61,453 nucleotides of DNA from a virus. Positions 15,993 through 23,805 of the stretch are shown here, one piece after another; the first letter of the stretch is position 1; each line of letters starts with the position of its first letter. The notes below the pieces were generated by a model that was given only the letters and a program-made list of their open reading frames with translations, was not told where the DNA came from and did not search any database. Location of the stretch: IMG/VR virus record IMGVR_UViG_3300031216_000013, positions 1 to 61,453 of that record; one strand, written 5' to 3'. The position numbers were made by a program, and so were the translations under genes.

Positions 15993-16257
15993 ATGCTTAG
16001 AATTTGAAAAAAGAGGTGTGCTTCATTTTATAGGAGCTGACTTTAAAAACAACACGATAATTATAAATTCCAAGTTCGAATTAAGAAAACCTACAGTTAT
16101 TGATGTACTAAAAGCATACCTAACGTTAACAATACCTGCAGCAATGTTGGCTAGGGTTATCAGAAAAACTAGAAACAGAAAAGGAACAGTTCTGGAAAAT
16201 ATATGTATGAAATATTATTATGACAACACGGTAAAACTTTTAGCAAAGGAAAGTTAA
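15979..16257 (+). CDS. Hypothetical 92-residue protein with possible membrane helix
   Basis: The sequence has a beta-rich N-terminal half (GVLHFIGADFKNNTIIINS) and one amphipathic or membrane helix (VLKAYLTLTIPAAMLARVI), then a basic tail. The GGAGATACA ribosome site lies in the upstream gene. The function is unknown. Confidence 0.55.
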   Translation: MNKHECLEFEKRGVLHFIGADFKNNTIIINSKFELRKPTVIDVLKAYLTLTIPAAMLARVIRKTRNRKGTVLENICMKYYYDNTVKLLAKES

Positions 16258-16259
16258 TT

Positions 16260-17450
16260 ATGAAAAGCTATACGCACACGGATGAACAATTACAGTTTAT
16301 AGTAAAAGAAGGCAATAGAGACGACATTTCTTGGAAACAACTTGCTATCAATTTTGAAAAGAAGTTTGGTATAAGTAAAACAGAAAACGCTGTTAGAAAG
16401 CTACACTCTACTTGGAAAGATCACGACTTTTCTTCTGACGAAATGTTAAAAAACATCAAAACAGCGCATAGTACCAAGAAATTAAACAGTAAGTTAAGAA
16501 AAGAGAACAATACTATACTAGACCATCTTGCGTTAATGGAGAACTTTCTTGACGACATTAATGAAGTAATCGTAAAATCTAAGGTTAAAAAAGAAAATCT
16601 ACCCAAGGCAAGGTATAGCAAAAAAAAGAAGAATATGGGAGTAGAACTTTTTATATCTGACGTTCACGTTGGATTAAAAACGAAAAGTTACAATTTAGAA
16701 GTTTGTGAAAAAAGAGTAAAGAAGTATACTGAGGATGCAATTAAAGATATCGGTAGACACGAGAAAGATTATAATATTTCAAAAATACAAATAAACTTTG
16801 CTGGAGATCTAATGCAAGGGGAACATTTACATGGAGCTGATAGTCAACACTCGTGTGAGTTTTCAGATGCAAGGCAAATGGCAGAATCGATCAGAGTGTT
16901 CTTCTATAAAGTAGTATTGCCTGTTGCTAGGTTAGGACATAAAGTAGATATCATTGGTATAGCAGGGAACCACGACAGACAGTCTAAGGACCGACCTATT
17001 ACTAATGCTGGAGAAAGATATTTAACCTACACTATCTATAAAGCTATGGAAATGTTATGTATTGAAGCAAGGCTAACCAATGTCACTTGGGAAATACCTT
17101 TAAAAGAGTATACTTCTTTTGATATGTTTGGTCACAATTTCATTGTCGAACACGGTCACGCTAAAGGAATTCAACCAAATAGTAACGCTTTAGAAAAGCA
17201 ACTACTAAAAAGAGCAAACCAACTAGGTATCATTGCAAAAGGGATTAGAATAGGACACTTCCACACTTCGGTAGTTTCTAATAACGGCAGACATATTGTC
17301 GGACCTTCACCAGTATCAGATGACTGCTTTGGTGATCACTTAGGTTACGTCTCTCACCCTGCTATGATGATTAATTACTATGTTGAAACAAAAGAGAGAA
17401 ATACTAGTTTTTACCATAGTTTTGATGTTAACTTGGAAAACGTAACATGA
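16260..17450 (+). CDS. Metallophosphoesterase with N-terminal Myb-like DNA-binding region
   Basis: 396 residues. Residues 1-60 (TDEQLQFIVKEG...SWKQLAINFEKKFGISKTENAVRKLHSTWK) resemble a Myb/SANT-type helix-turn-helix. The rest has all calcineurin-like motifs: SDVHVG, GDLMQGEH, GNHDRQ, EHGHAKG and GHFHT, which bind two metal ions. Such enzymes cut phosphodiester or phosphomonoester bonds; SbcD/Mre11 and phage lambda phosphatase belong to the superfamily. A DNA repair or recombination nuclease is the likeliest role given the location, but the substrate is not known. Confidence 0.82.
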   Translation: MKSYTHTDEQLQFIVKEGNRDDISWKQLAINFEKKFGISKTENAVRKLHSTWKDHDFSSDEMLKNIKTAHSTKKLNSKLRKENNTILDHLALMENFLDDINEVIVKSKVKKENLPKARYSKKKKNMGVELFISDVHVGLKTKSYNLEVCEKRVKKYTEDAIKDIGRHEKDYNISKIQINFAGDLMQGEHLHGADSQHSCEFSDARQMAESIRVFFYKVVLPVARLGHKVDIIGIAGNHDRQSKDRPITNAGERYLTYTIYKAMEMLCIEARLTNVTWEIPLKEYTSFDMFGHNFIVEHGHAKGIQPNSNALEKQLLKRANQLGIIAKGIRIGHFHTSVVSNNGRHIVGPSPVSDDCFGDHLGYVSHPAMMINYYVETKERNTSFYHSFDVNLENVT

Positions 17451-18022
17451 AAGACGCCATTTCTCAACTATTCGACTACGATTTATGTTTAGAAACTAGA
17501 ACAATAACATTTTTTGACGAGGTTAACGAAGAATCAGCTAGTAAGTTCCTAAAAGCTCTACATTTACTAGACAACTATAAGACAGGAACAATCACAGTAC
17601 TTATTACCACCGAGGGTGGAGATGTTGGTGCTGGGTTAAAGATGTTAGACGCTATCAGGCTTCTAAAAAACCCCTCTAGAGCCATTTGTTACGCAGGGGT
17701 TGAGTCTATGGGTACTGTAATCCTACAAGCGTTCACAGAACGTTGTATGACCGCTAATAGTTATTTAATGATTCACGGCGGGGAGTCGGGAGCAATAGGT
17801 AAAAGCAAAGACCGAGCTGAGTGGAACAGACTGTTAGACTATCAAGAAGACATCTGCGTAAAAGAGTATTTAGACAAGATAAACAACAGACAGAAAGATA
17901 AGAAAAAGAGAAAGTACACAAAAGAAGGCTTGACTAAAATTTTAGATTTTGATAAGATTTTGTTACCAAAAGAGGCAGTTCAATTGGGACTTGCTGATAT
18001 GATGATGGAAGGTGATTATTGA
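17447..18022 (+). CDS. ClpP-like serine protease
   Basis: 191 residues. Landmarks of the ClpP fold: TTEGGDVGAGL (oxyanion strand and helix), GVESMGTVIL with catalytic Ser87, YLMIHGGESG with His110, and DFDKILLPKEAVQLGLADMM with the acid near 167-169. The full triad is present. In phages such proteins are often capsid-maturation proteases, but this gene sits in the replication region, 34 kb from the capsid gene and on the opposite strand. A regulatory or host-takeover role is therefore also possible. Confidence 0.82.
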   Translation: MKDAISQLFDYDLCLETRTITFFDEVNEESASKFLKALHLLDNYKTGTITVLITTEGGDVGAGLKMLDAIRLLKNPSRAICYAGVESMGTVILQAFTERCMTANSYLMIHGGESGAIGKSKDRAEWNRLLDYQEDICVKEYLDKINNRQKDKKKRKYTKEGLTKILDFDKILLPKEAVQLGLADMMMEGDY

Positions 18023-18597
18023 TGGGTATTAAAGTTGGTGATAAATTTAAAGTAAATAATAAATACAATGACGAATTGTTTAATGTTGGGGACATTATTA
18101 CTATAGTAGACCATAAACTTAATGATTATGATGTTCGAGCTTCAGGGTCCACTCTTAAACCAGACAACTATTGGTATATTCCAAAAAAATACCTAACTCC
18201 ATTAAAAGATGAACCTAAACTTAGGGTTGGAGATGCCATTGAAAAAACCCCCCCAACAACAGAAGGAGGGGCTTTACGTTACAACGAAGGTAAACCTCAG
18301 TTTTCTCATTTATCTCCAGACTTCATACTAGAGATGATGAAAAGCATGACCGCTGCTAACGAAAAATATGGTTATTTGAATTACGCAAAGAAAATGGACG
18401 TTCGTACAGCATCAGATAGTCTCATGAGACATTTCCTAAAGTTTCAGCAAGGGGATAACATAGACGAAGAACTAGGAACTCACCACTTAGCTTTGGTGGC
18501 AGTTAATGCTATGATAATGTATCAGAATCTTATGGATTTTGGTGACGAAGTGGATAATAGGTATTCAAAAGCAAAAGATGAGGTCCAGAATGTTTGA
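18022..18597 (+). CDS. DUF5664 (dATP/dGTP diphosphohydrolase-like) protein
   Basis: 191 residues from the ATG at 18022 (GGAAGG upstream; the TTG three bases earlier is not needed). The first 60 residues form a beta-rich domain (VGDKFKVNNKY...WYIPKKYL). Residues about 85-180 match DUF5664: RYNEGKPQFSHLSP, ANEKYGYLNYAK, SLMRHFLKFQQGDNIDEELGTHHLALVAVNA. DUF5664 members include MazZ, which removes dATP/dGTP in Z-genome phages, but the family is broader and no PurZ gene is seen here. It probably cleans or balances the dNTP pool. Confidence 0.75.
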   Translation: MGIKVGDKFKVNNKYNDELFNVGDIITIVDHKLNDYDVRASGSTLKPDNYWYIPKKYLTPLKDEPKLRVGDAIEKTPPTTEGGALRYNEGKPQFSHLSPDFILEMMKSMTAANEKYGYLNYAKKMDVRTASDSLMRHFLKFQQGDNIDEELGTHHLALVAVNAMIMYQNLMDFGDEVDNRYSKAKDEVQNV

Positions 18598-18754
18598 ATT
18601 AGCTTTAAAAATAACAATGGGGACATTTGCTCTATTCTTCTTTCTTATGTTTTTAGTTAGTTCTATTGGTATTTTTTCTGTAACCTTTGAAATGATAAGC
18701 GGTATAGACTTAATAACTGCTTTTATTAGACCTTTTTTCCAAAGTTTAATTTGA
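18590..18754 (+). CDS. Small membrane protein
   Basis: A 54-residue frame from the ATG at 18590 (GAGG upstream), overlapping the previous stop. Two hydrophobic stretches (FALFFFLMFLVSSIGIF and LITAFIRPFFQSLI) suggest one or two spans. No function is recognised; small phage membrane proteins of this type include holin or anti-host factors. Confidence 0.55.
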   Translation: MFELALKITMGTFALFFFLMFLVSSIGIFSVTFEMISGIDLITAFIRPFFQSLI

Positions 18755-18779
18755 CTATTTTTTAATAACATGGTATTTT
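18751..18779 (+). promoter_or_regulatory. Possible sigma70 promoter
   Basis: TTGACT at 18751-18756, a 17-base spacer and TATTTT at 18774-18779 lie in one of the few non-coding gaps of the left arm, directly before a gene with a good AGGAG site. The match is moderate. Confidence 0.35.
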
Positions 18780-18797
18780 TATTTAAAGGAGAACTCA

Positions 18798-19082
18798 ATG
18801 TTTAGCAAAATTAAAAGAATGTCCAACTGGAGATTAAAAATAAAGTTTATGAAAGAAGCTCACGGTTTTAATTATTTTAATATACTTACTCTTTTTTTAG
18901 AAGAAAGACCATTGGATGATAACCCAGAGAATTTAATTAATTCTGGATTTTTTTTACTATTTTCTCTTACTAAAGACATTGGACCAGAAGGTAAGATCGA
19001 CGGTAATTGGAACATTAGAGTACATAATAAATACTACCTAAACGGTCCGAAAGGACTCTGGAACCCAGCAACTAAACCTTAA
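18798..19082 (+). CDS. Hypothetical 94-residue protein
   Basis: AAGGAG precedes the ATG. The protein is basic at the N-terminus (MFSKIKRMSNWRLKIKF) with a hydrophobic patch in the middle. It has its own possible promoter. No family is recognised. Confidence 0.6.
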   Translation: MFSKIKRMSNWRLKIKFMKEAHGFNYFNILTLFLEERPLDDNPENLINSGFFLLFSLTKDIGPEGKIDGNWNIRVHNKYYLNGPKGLWNPATKP

Positions 19083-19109
19083 ATACTTACTTAACAAAAA
19101 GGAATAAGA

Positions 19110-19319
19110 ATGATCAATAAATTAAAACAAACTATCGAAGCTAAATATAAATACTGGATTGCAGATTTTGTATCCTTGTTTATATTTTTAGTACTAGCTT
19201 CTATTGTGTCTACTTTTTTAGACTCAGCTTACTTGGGCGTAGTATTCTTTGGATCGGGACTTCTGCATGGAAAACTTTCTAAACCATTAGAGGAAAAGTT
19301 AGTTGAAAAAATTAAATAA
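19110..19319 (+). CDS. Small two-span membrane protein
   Basis: 69 residues. Hydrophobic segments at about 20-38 and 42-55 (VSLFIFLVLASIVSTFL and AYLGVVFFGSGLLHG) with charged ends suggest a hairpin in the membrane. AAGGAATAAG precedes the ATG. It could be holin-like, but it lies in the early region. Confidence 0.55.
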   Translation: MINKLKQTIEAKYKYWIADFVSLFIFLVLASIVSTFLDSAYLGVVFFGSGLLHGKLSKPLEEKLVEKIK

Positions 19320-19515
19320 TCACATTGGCGAATGGACGAACGAATATACTGATCTCGTTCTTATTGTTAAAAAAGTACATCACAGATACGAAGACGGTAC
19401 AGTAAAAATTAGATACCGTCTTCTCAATAAGAAAAATGGCATAGAATATGAGAATCGTAACGGTAAACTTCCCAGTACTTTTTTTAAAATAAACAAAAGA
19501 ATAGCGAACACATAA
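19303..19515 (+). CDS. Hypothetical basic 70-residue protein (TTG start)
   Basis: A TTG start 16 bases before the end of the previous gene, with GAGGAAAAG upstream. Beta-rich and basic (VLIVKKVHHRYEDGTVKIRYRLLNKK). No function is recognised. Confidence 0.5.
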   Translation: MKKLNNHIGEWTNEYTDLVLIVKKVHHRYEDGTVKIRYRLLNKKNGIEYENRNGKLPSTFFKINKRIANT

Positions 19516-19525
19516 GCGAGTGTAA

Positions 19526-19840
19526 ATGAATAAAAAGGCTCAAAAGATGACTTATCCTAAAGAAGATAATGCTAAACTTAAAGACGCAAATAGAGAATTG
19601 AGAGCTAAAGTAAAAAGACAAAAGAATGAAATCGTACAATTACAGAGACGACTAGACCAGTATGAAGATGCTTTTGCTAGAAATTACGACCATATTACAG
19701 GAATGATGGAAGGGATGACAGTAGAAGACGCAATAAGGATAACCAAAAAACAATCAAATAAATCTAAACCCGAGACTAAAGAAATAGTAAAAGAAAAGTT
19801 TAAAGAAATGTACAGTAGGAATAAAAATGAAGAGAAGTGA
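19526..19840 (+). CDS. Coiled-coil protein
   Basis: 104 residues. Residues 18-50 are a strong basic coiled coil (LKDANRELRAKVKRQKNEI...), which could dimerise. It overlaps the next gene by 14 bases. No family is recognised. Confidence 0.6.
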   Translation: MNKKAQKMTYPKEDNAKLKDANRELRAKVKRQKNEIVQLQRRLDQYEDAFARNYDHITGMMEGMTVEDAIRITKKQSNKSKPETKEIVKEKFKEMYSRNKNEEK

Positions 19841-20075
19841 AATGTTAGATATTATAGAGGTTAATATCTTGGAAACCGAGGGTCAACTTAACGCTTATCA
19901 ATTAGCCGAAAGGTTATTGACTAGGATACAACAGTTAGGAATGTTACCACCTCTTTCAAAAACTAACGATGATGTCCTAAATGAGCTTATAATGAGTTCA
20001 GAACCTGTTAATGGTAGAATATACGATTCTGATAATGTTATGTCATATTTTACATGGGAGCCAGAAGATGATTAA
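19827..20075 (+). CDS. Hypothetical 82-residue protein
   Basis: An acidic helical protein with an LNAYQLAERLLTRIQQLGMLPP segment, reminiscent of short phage helical proteins, and an acidic end. It is coupled by overlap to both neighbours. Confidence 0.55.
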   Translation: MKRSEMLDIIEVNILETEGQLNAYQLAERLLTRIQQLGMLPPLSKTNDDVLNELIMSSEPVNGRIYDSDNVMSYFTWEPEDD

Positions 20076-20433
20076 ACAAGGATATTATGGGTTGGTTAGA
20101 GCTGACCTTGATAGAAAAGAATACCCCCATGGAGCTGTTCTTTTAATTATGTCACACAATACTCACGAAAAACAGTACCAAGTCACTGATGTACTAGATA
20201 GTATTGCAACTAATATAAATCCATACATTTTAGAGAACGAAGAAACAGGCTTTAAGATCACAAAAGAACAATTTGACACAGGAGAGTTTCTTCCTTACAA
20301 TATGGTAGAGCCTTTTACCTTTGAACCTGAGTTGACTGTAGTAAAGTTCTTACGTTCTACTGTGGGCATTATATCGTTAAATGTCTTAGTTTTTTGTGCT
20401 GGCGCACTTCTTGCTCTGGAGTTTGTAAAATAG
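20068..20433 (+). CDS. Hypothetical C-terminally anchored membrane protein
   Basis: 121 residues from the ATG at 20068, chosen over the longer frame beginning at 20011 because it overlaps the upstream stop and has a purine-rich lead (CCAGAAG). The N-terminal 95 residues look like a soluble domain; residues about 98-120 (TVGIISLNVLVFCAGALLALEF) are a membrane span. A tail-anchored protein facing the cytoplasm is likely. Confidence 0.55.
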   Translation: MIKQGYYGLVRADLDRKEYPHGAVLLIMSHNTHEKQYQVTDVLDSIATNINPYILENEETGFKITKEQFDTGEFLPYNMVEPFTFEPELTVVKFLRSTVGIISLNVLVFCAGALLALEFVK

Positions 20434-20444
20434 ACCCTATAAAA

Positions 20445-20849
20445 ATGAAACCCAAAATTATATCCGCTCTCAGAAAATTAACTTATGGGTGGGAGCCGAG
20501 AAAGGAAATGTCAGCAGCCGCTAAAAGAGCCCCTGCAACATGGGAATGTTGTGCCTGTAATTATTGGTGTTATGATGGAACTTCTGAAGTCAATTTCAGG
20601 AAACTTAAGGATGAGTTTCCTTCACAAAATATTAAAATGGAAAAATGTAAGGATGACCATATAAACCCAGTGATAGACGTTAAAGATGGGTTCGTAGATT
20701 GGAACACTCTTGTCGAAAGGATGTTTTGTCCTTATGATAATTGGCAAAAAGTTTGTAAAACCTGCCATGATATGAAAACAAAAGAAGAACGAGAACAAAG
20801 AAAACAATGGCGAAAGAAAAGAAAGGTTGAAGAAAATGCAAAGACTTAA
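20445..20849 (+). CDS. HNH endonuclease
   Basis: 134 residues from the ATG at 20445. Paired Cys, CCACNYWC (about residues 27-34), then DHINPVID and NWQKVCKTCHDMKT, give the HNH finger (D-H ... N ... H) with zinc-binding Cys pairs. Such enzymes nick or cut DNA and often act as free-standing homing endonucleases or in packaging. It is far from the terminase and inside the early operon, so a homing or host-DNA role is more likely. Confidence 0.75.
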   Translation: MKPKIISALRKLTYGWEPRKEMSAAAKRAPATWECCACNYWCYDGTSEVNFRKLKDEFPSQNIKMEKCKDDHINPVIDVKDGFVDWNTLVERMFCPYDNWQKVCKTCHDMKTKEEREQRKQWRKKRKVEENAKT

Positions 20850-21693
20850 CAGATGGGAAGCTAAATATATAACAGATCTAAAAGACAAAGATCTACTAGC
20901 TTGGGATGATTTTTACGCATGGCAAAGATACCCTAAATTCTCTTGGGTTTATGATAAGCAGGCTTTAGCTAAGTTTACTAATCTTCCCACCTACGATCTT
21001 GAAAGAGAGATACCAGATAATTCTTTTTACCCTTATATAGTGAAACCTAGAACAAACTTTGATGGTCTATCTAAAGGCTGTTATGTTGTTAATTCAGAAG
21101 ACGAGATAGAAGACTGGTCTGGGATGATTGCTCAGGAATTTATGGTTGGACAACAAGGCACTGCAGATATCGTAATACTAGAAGGGACGATAAAGGACTC
21201 ATTTGCGTTTACAACTCACACAAACTTCTACGGAGAGATTACTTTATTTGAATCTAACCCATTTCTACCTCTTCCTGTAGCTAACCTAGTTAGGAATCTA
21301 TTTCAAGACTATACAGGAGTAATTAATGTTGAATACATAGAGGGTACTGTATTTGAGATACATCTTAGACCTAGTTTACAATTTTATGACATCTGTGGCG
21401 GTTTTATTGAACAGTTACCTAGTTTTATGAAAACCAAAAAATGGGAAAAGACTAAGTATGAAAGGACGTTTAGTAGAGTATTCAGGACCAAACATGATGG
21501 TATTCCAGAGATAAAATCACTACCCCCTATAGGCGAAGCAATTAGAAGTATTCAATTATGCTGGGAAGACGGAAAGAAACTTAGCGAAACTGATCCTAGT
21601 CTAGGAAAAAATAGATACATGGTAATAAATGGAACAAACTTGCAAGCCATTGAAAACTATGCAAAAGGAATAAACTTATGTCTAAAACCGTAA
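20836..21693 (+). CDS. ATP-grasp-like protein
   Basis: 285 residues from the ATG at 20836 (GAAAGG upstream). The stretch YPYIVKPRTNFDGLSKGCYVV (about residues 69-89) looks like the ATP-grasp Lys-plus-glycine-loop region. MIAQEFMVGQQGTADIVILEG resembles the hinge and second Lys/Glu strand, and INVEYIEGTVFEIHLRPSLQF resembles the metal-binding E-x-N/H-x-R end. ATP-grasp ligases join a carboxylate to an amine or thiol through an acyl-phosphate. The substrate is unknown. The call rests on pattern recognition and the N-terminal pre-ATP domain is very short. Confidence 0.5.
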   Translation: MQRLNRWEAKYITDLKDKDLLAWDDFYAWQRYPKFSWVYDKQALAKFTNLPTYDLEREIPDNSFYPYIVKPRTNFDGLSKGCYVVNSEDEIEDWSGMIAQEFMVGQQGTADIVILEGTIKDSFAFTTHTNFYGEITLFESNPFLPLPVANLVRNLFQDYTGVINVEYIEGTVFEIHLRPSLQFYDICGGFIEQLPSFMKTKKWEKTKYERTFSRVFRTKHDGIPEIKSLPPIGEAIRSIQLCWEDGKKLSETDPSLGKNRYMVINGTNLQAIENYAKGINLCLKP

Positions 21694-21854
21694 AATTCAC
21701 TTGTACAAATCGCAAATGTCGTTTAGAGTACAATGTATCTAAGTCTCAAGAGCATATTGAGAGACTTCATACCTGCTTTGACTGTAAGTCAGTTGCAGTA
21801 AAAAACATTGACCAAAAAGTGGTCTTTATTCACCCAAAGAAACGGAGGTTTTAA
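21678..21854 (+). CDS. Small zinc-finger protein
   Basis: A 58-residue frame with ATG at 21678, coupled to both neighbours. CTNRKC (about residues 9-14) and CFDCKS (about residues 34-39) give two Cys pairs that can bind zinc, and the end is very basic (HPKKRRF), suggesting nucleic-acid binding. The function is unknown. Confidence 0.6.
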   Translation: MSKTVKFTCTNRKCRLEYNVSKSQEHIERLHTCFDCKSVAVKNIDQKVVFIHPKKRRF

Positions 21855-22567
21855 TGAGGGTAGTTTACTTTCTTTTAGCATTTTTAATCACAGCCTGCAG
21901 TGGCGACCCTAGAACCCCCAAACAGAAAATGAGACAAGACACTGGCAGTGCCGTAGTTAGGATCTTCGGCAAGACCTCTCAAGGATACCCATCAGGAGGC
22001 ACAGGATTCGTCGTAAGAGCTTCTTCAGGAAAGACCTATATTCTCACTAACAAACACATTTGTAAGCTTCAGGACACTTCTCAGAGATTGATAGTGGAGT
22101 TCCCCGGTTTAAAACGTAAATATAAGAAAAGAGTCATTGAAATTAGCGAAGAACATGACCTATGTTTGGTAGAAAATAACCTAGGCTTTAAAAAAGCTCT
22201 GATTATTGCTGACAAAGTATCTACAGGAGAACTAAGTTACGTCGTTGGGCATCCTAAATTGTATGCACTTACTGTGGCTGAAGGCGAGTATATCGAAACA
22301 GCTAATATTTCGGTTATAACGAGTAAAAAGGACGGTAAACCTGTTCGGATTTTTAGAAAAGAGAACTCTTCCATGTCGATTGCAGGAGTTGTCGAGCACA
22401 GTGCCTTTAGGTTTAGTGTTTACTCTAGGGGAGGTAACTCGGGCTCACCTATTGTTAATAACCTAGGTCAAGTTATTTCTGTACTGTTTGCAGGTAACAG
22501 AAATGATGTAATGGAAACGTATGGAGTACCACTAAAAAATGTCAAACGATTCATTGAAGGATATTAG
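21854..22567 (+). CDS. Trypsin-like serine protease, lipoprotein
   Basis: 237 residues. The signal peptide ends in lipobox LITAC (lipidated Cys15). The chymotrypsin/DegP-type triad is visible: TNKHIC with His68, EEHDLCLVE with Asp102, RGGNSGSP with Ser196. SGGTGFVV (47-54) matches the usual strand before the His. The enzyme would be anchored in the envelope and act in the periplasm. No PDZ domain follows, unlike DegP. A secreted protease in the early region of a phage is unusual; superinfection exclusion, envelope remodelling or defence evasion are possible roles. Confidence 0.85.
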   Translation: MRVVYFLLAFLITACSGDPRTPKQKMRQDTGSAVVRIFGKTSQGYPSGGTGFVVRASSGKTYILTNKHICKLQDTSQRLIVEFPGLKRKYKKRVIEISEEHDLCLVENNLGFKKALIIADKVSTGELSYVVGHPKLYALTVAEGEYIETANISVITSKKDGKPVRIFRKENSSMSIAGVVEHSAFRFSVYSRGGNSGSPIVNNLGQVISVLFAGNRNDVMETYGVPLKNVKRFIEGY

Positions 22568-22874
22568 TTCCTTACAAAACACAGTATATAGATACCTAAA
22601 AAAACGTAACGTTAGAGGGGGGGGTTGTAAAACTCCTCTTTTCGTGTTATATTATCATTATGTTACTTATTGTCGAACTAACTATTGTAAATTCGTTTCA
22701 CCAATTGAGTTTGCTAGGAGAATGACTGTCTACTTTGAAAAAGGAAAATCAGGTAGATATAGTTACTATTTAACTAATTTGGAACCTCCAGAGTCAAAAA
22801 GAAGACGTAGAATTCGACTGTGGTATGATAAAATTTGGGCAAGGATGCGTAATGACAAAAAAGAAGAGAAGTGA
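22539..22874 (+). CDS. Hypothetical basic protein with a G8 tract
   Basis: 111 residues, overlapping the protease end by 29 bases. The protein is basic and Tyr-rich (FVLYYHYVTYCRTNYCKFVSP), with PIEFARRMTVYFEKG like a winged-helix recognition segment; the C-terminal 25 residues are strongly basic. A run of eight G at 22617-22624 encodes Gly-Gly-Gly. It may be a DNA-binding protein of the replication-initiator or regulator type; this is weakly supported. Confidence 0.5.
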   Translation: MSNDSLKDISSLQNTVYRYLKKRNVRGGGCKTPLFVLYYHYVTYCRTNYCKFVSPIEFARRMTVYFEKGKSGRYSYYLTNLEPPESKRRRRIRLWYDKIWARMRNDKKEEK

Positions 22875-23535
22875 TTATAAATACCCTAACCTCAGTAGAG
22901 AGGTTAATTTGAAGTCCCGACAGGACTACATTGAAACTGATTACATAAACGGAATATACGACAATAATGGAAACGAATTGATGCGTCCAATGACAGCAGA
23001 AGAAAAGGAATGGTTAGATACTTTCTATGGGGAGACAATTGTTACTTCGAGTAAAAAGTTCAATCCTACACCCGAAACAAAAAAACTAGCAAAAAGAAAA
23101 GGAAAATACAAAGCGAAAGCTGCTAAAAGAAAAAAAGAAATTAAACTAAAAGAACATGAAAATGATAATAAACTAAAGTACTATAAGAAAAAAATTAGTG
23201 ATATTGAAGAGTGTTTAGATTTTTTAAGAAAAGAAGCAGGAGTGTTAAACTATAAATCAGAGGACCAAAGGTCGTTGTATAAAGACAACAACACAAGAAA
23301 TGATTGTATCTATAATAATTTAAAATCCAGAGGAATGTTAATTGATTTAACCATTGAAAATTACGATTCATTTATAGCCCAAATGTGGGAGCTTATTTCG
23401 ACTGACATATATGATTCTCAAGATGCAATGATAGAGGAAGTAGAAAAAAGACTTAGAGGTAGTTTTTTACCAGAATCAGTAGAGAGTTATCCCCAAGATC
23501 TTAGTGATTCCAGCGATTCCTCCGATGATGATTGA
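22852..23535 (+). CDS. Hypothetical basic coiled-coil protein with acidic tail
   Basis: 227 residues from the ATG at 22852 (CAAGGA well placed; an ATG at 22825 is in frame but lacks a site). A Lys-rich region (residues 75-120) is followed by a helical domain and a Ser/Asp tail DSSDSSDDD. It is the last plus-strand gene of the left arm and its last 60 bases overlap the end of the opposing late operon. The function is unknown; the acidic tail is unusual and may mimic DNA. Confidence 0.6.
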   Translation: MTKKKRSDYKYPNLSREVNLKSRQDYIETDYINGIYDNNGNELMRPMTAEEKEWLDTFYGETIVTSSKKFNPTPETKKLAKRKGKYKAKAAKRKKEIKLKEHENDNKLKYYKKKISDIEECLDFLRKEAGVLNYKSEDQRSLYKDNNTRNDCIYNNLKSRGMLIDLTIENYDSFIAQMWELISTDIYDSQDAMIEEVEKRLRGSFLPESVESYPQDLSDSSDSSDDD

Positions 23536-23805
23536 AATAAGACCTAATCTTGTAGACCAGTACTTTACCTTTAAATTTCTCTCTTTCTTTTTTAATTCTT
23601 GAAATTGATGTATTTCAGCTATTTCTACTATTAGTGGAAGTTTTTCCAGAACAGGAATTAATTCATTTATAATCTTTTTGTCACCCGCAATATGTTCTTC
23701 GATTTTAGGTAACATGTGTTTCATGTCAATTCTCATTTCTATAACATCATGCTGCACTTTATCTAACTTATCTTCAATACGCTCTATTCTATTATCAACT
23801 TTCAT
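23476..23805 (-). CDS. Coiled-coil protein with C-terminal membrane span (XhlA/holin-like)
   Basis: 109 residues. Residues 1-75 are a coiled coil (MKVDNRIERIEDKLDKVQHDV...), residues about 84-105 (RLGLISIIIGGIAGITKILG) a membrane span. This layout matches XhlA-type lysis proteins and other phage anchors. It is the last gene of the late operon. A lysis role is plausible; no endolysin is adjacent, although the lytic transglycosylase of the virion lies two genes upstream. Confidence 0.6.
   Translation of the reverse strand: MKVDNRIERIEDKLDKVQHDVIEMRIDMKHMLPKIEEHIAGDKKIINELIPVLEKLPLIVEIAEIHQFQELKKKERNLKVKYWSTRLGLISIIIGGIAGITKILGITLY

Noticed and set aside
18022-18597. A Z-genome (diaminopurine) phage
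   Set aside because: Only a DUF5664 protein is present; no PurZ or DatZ-like gene was found in the window.
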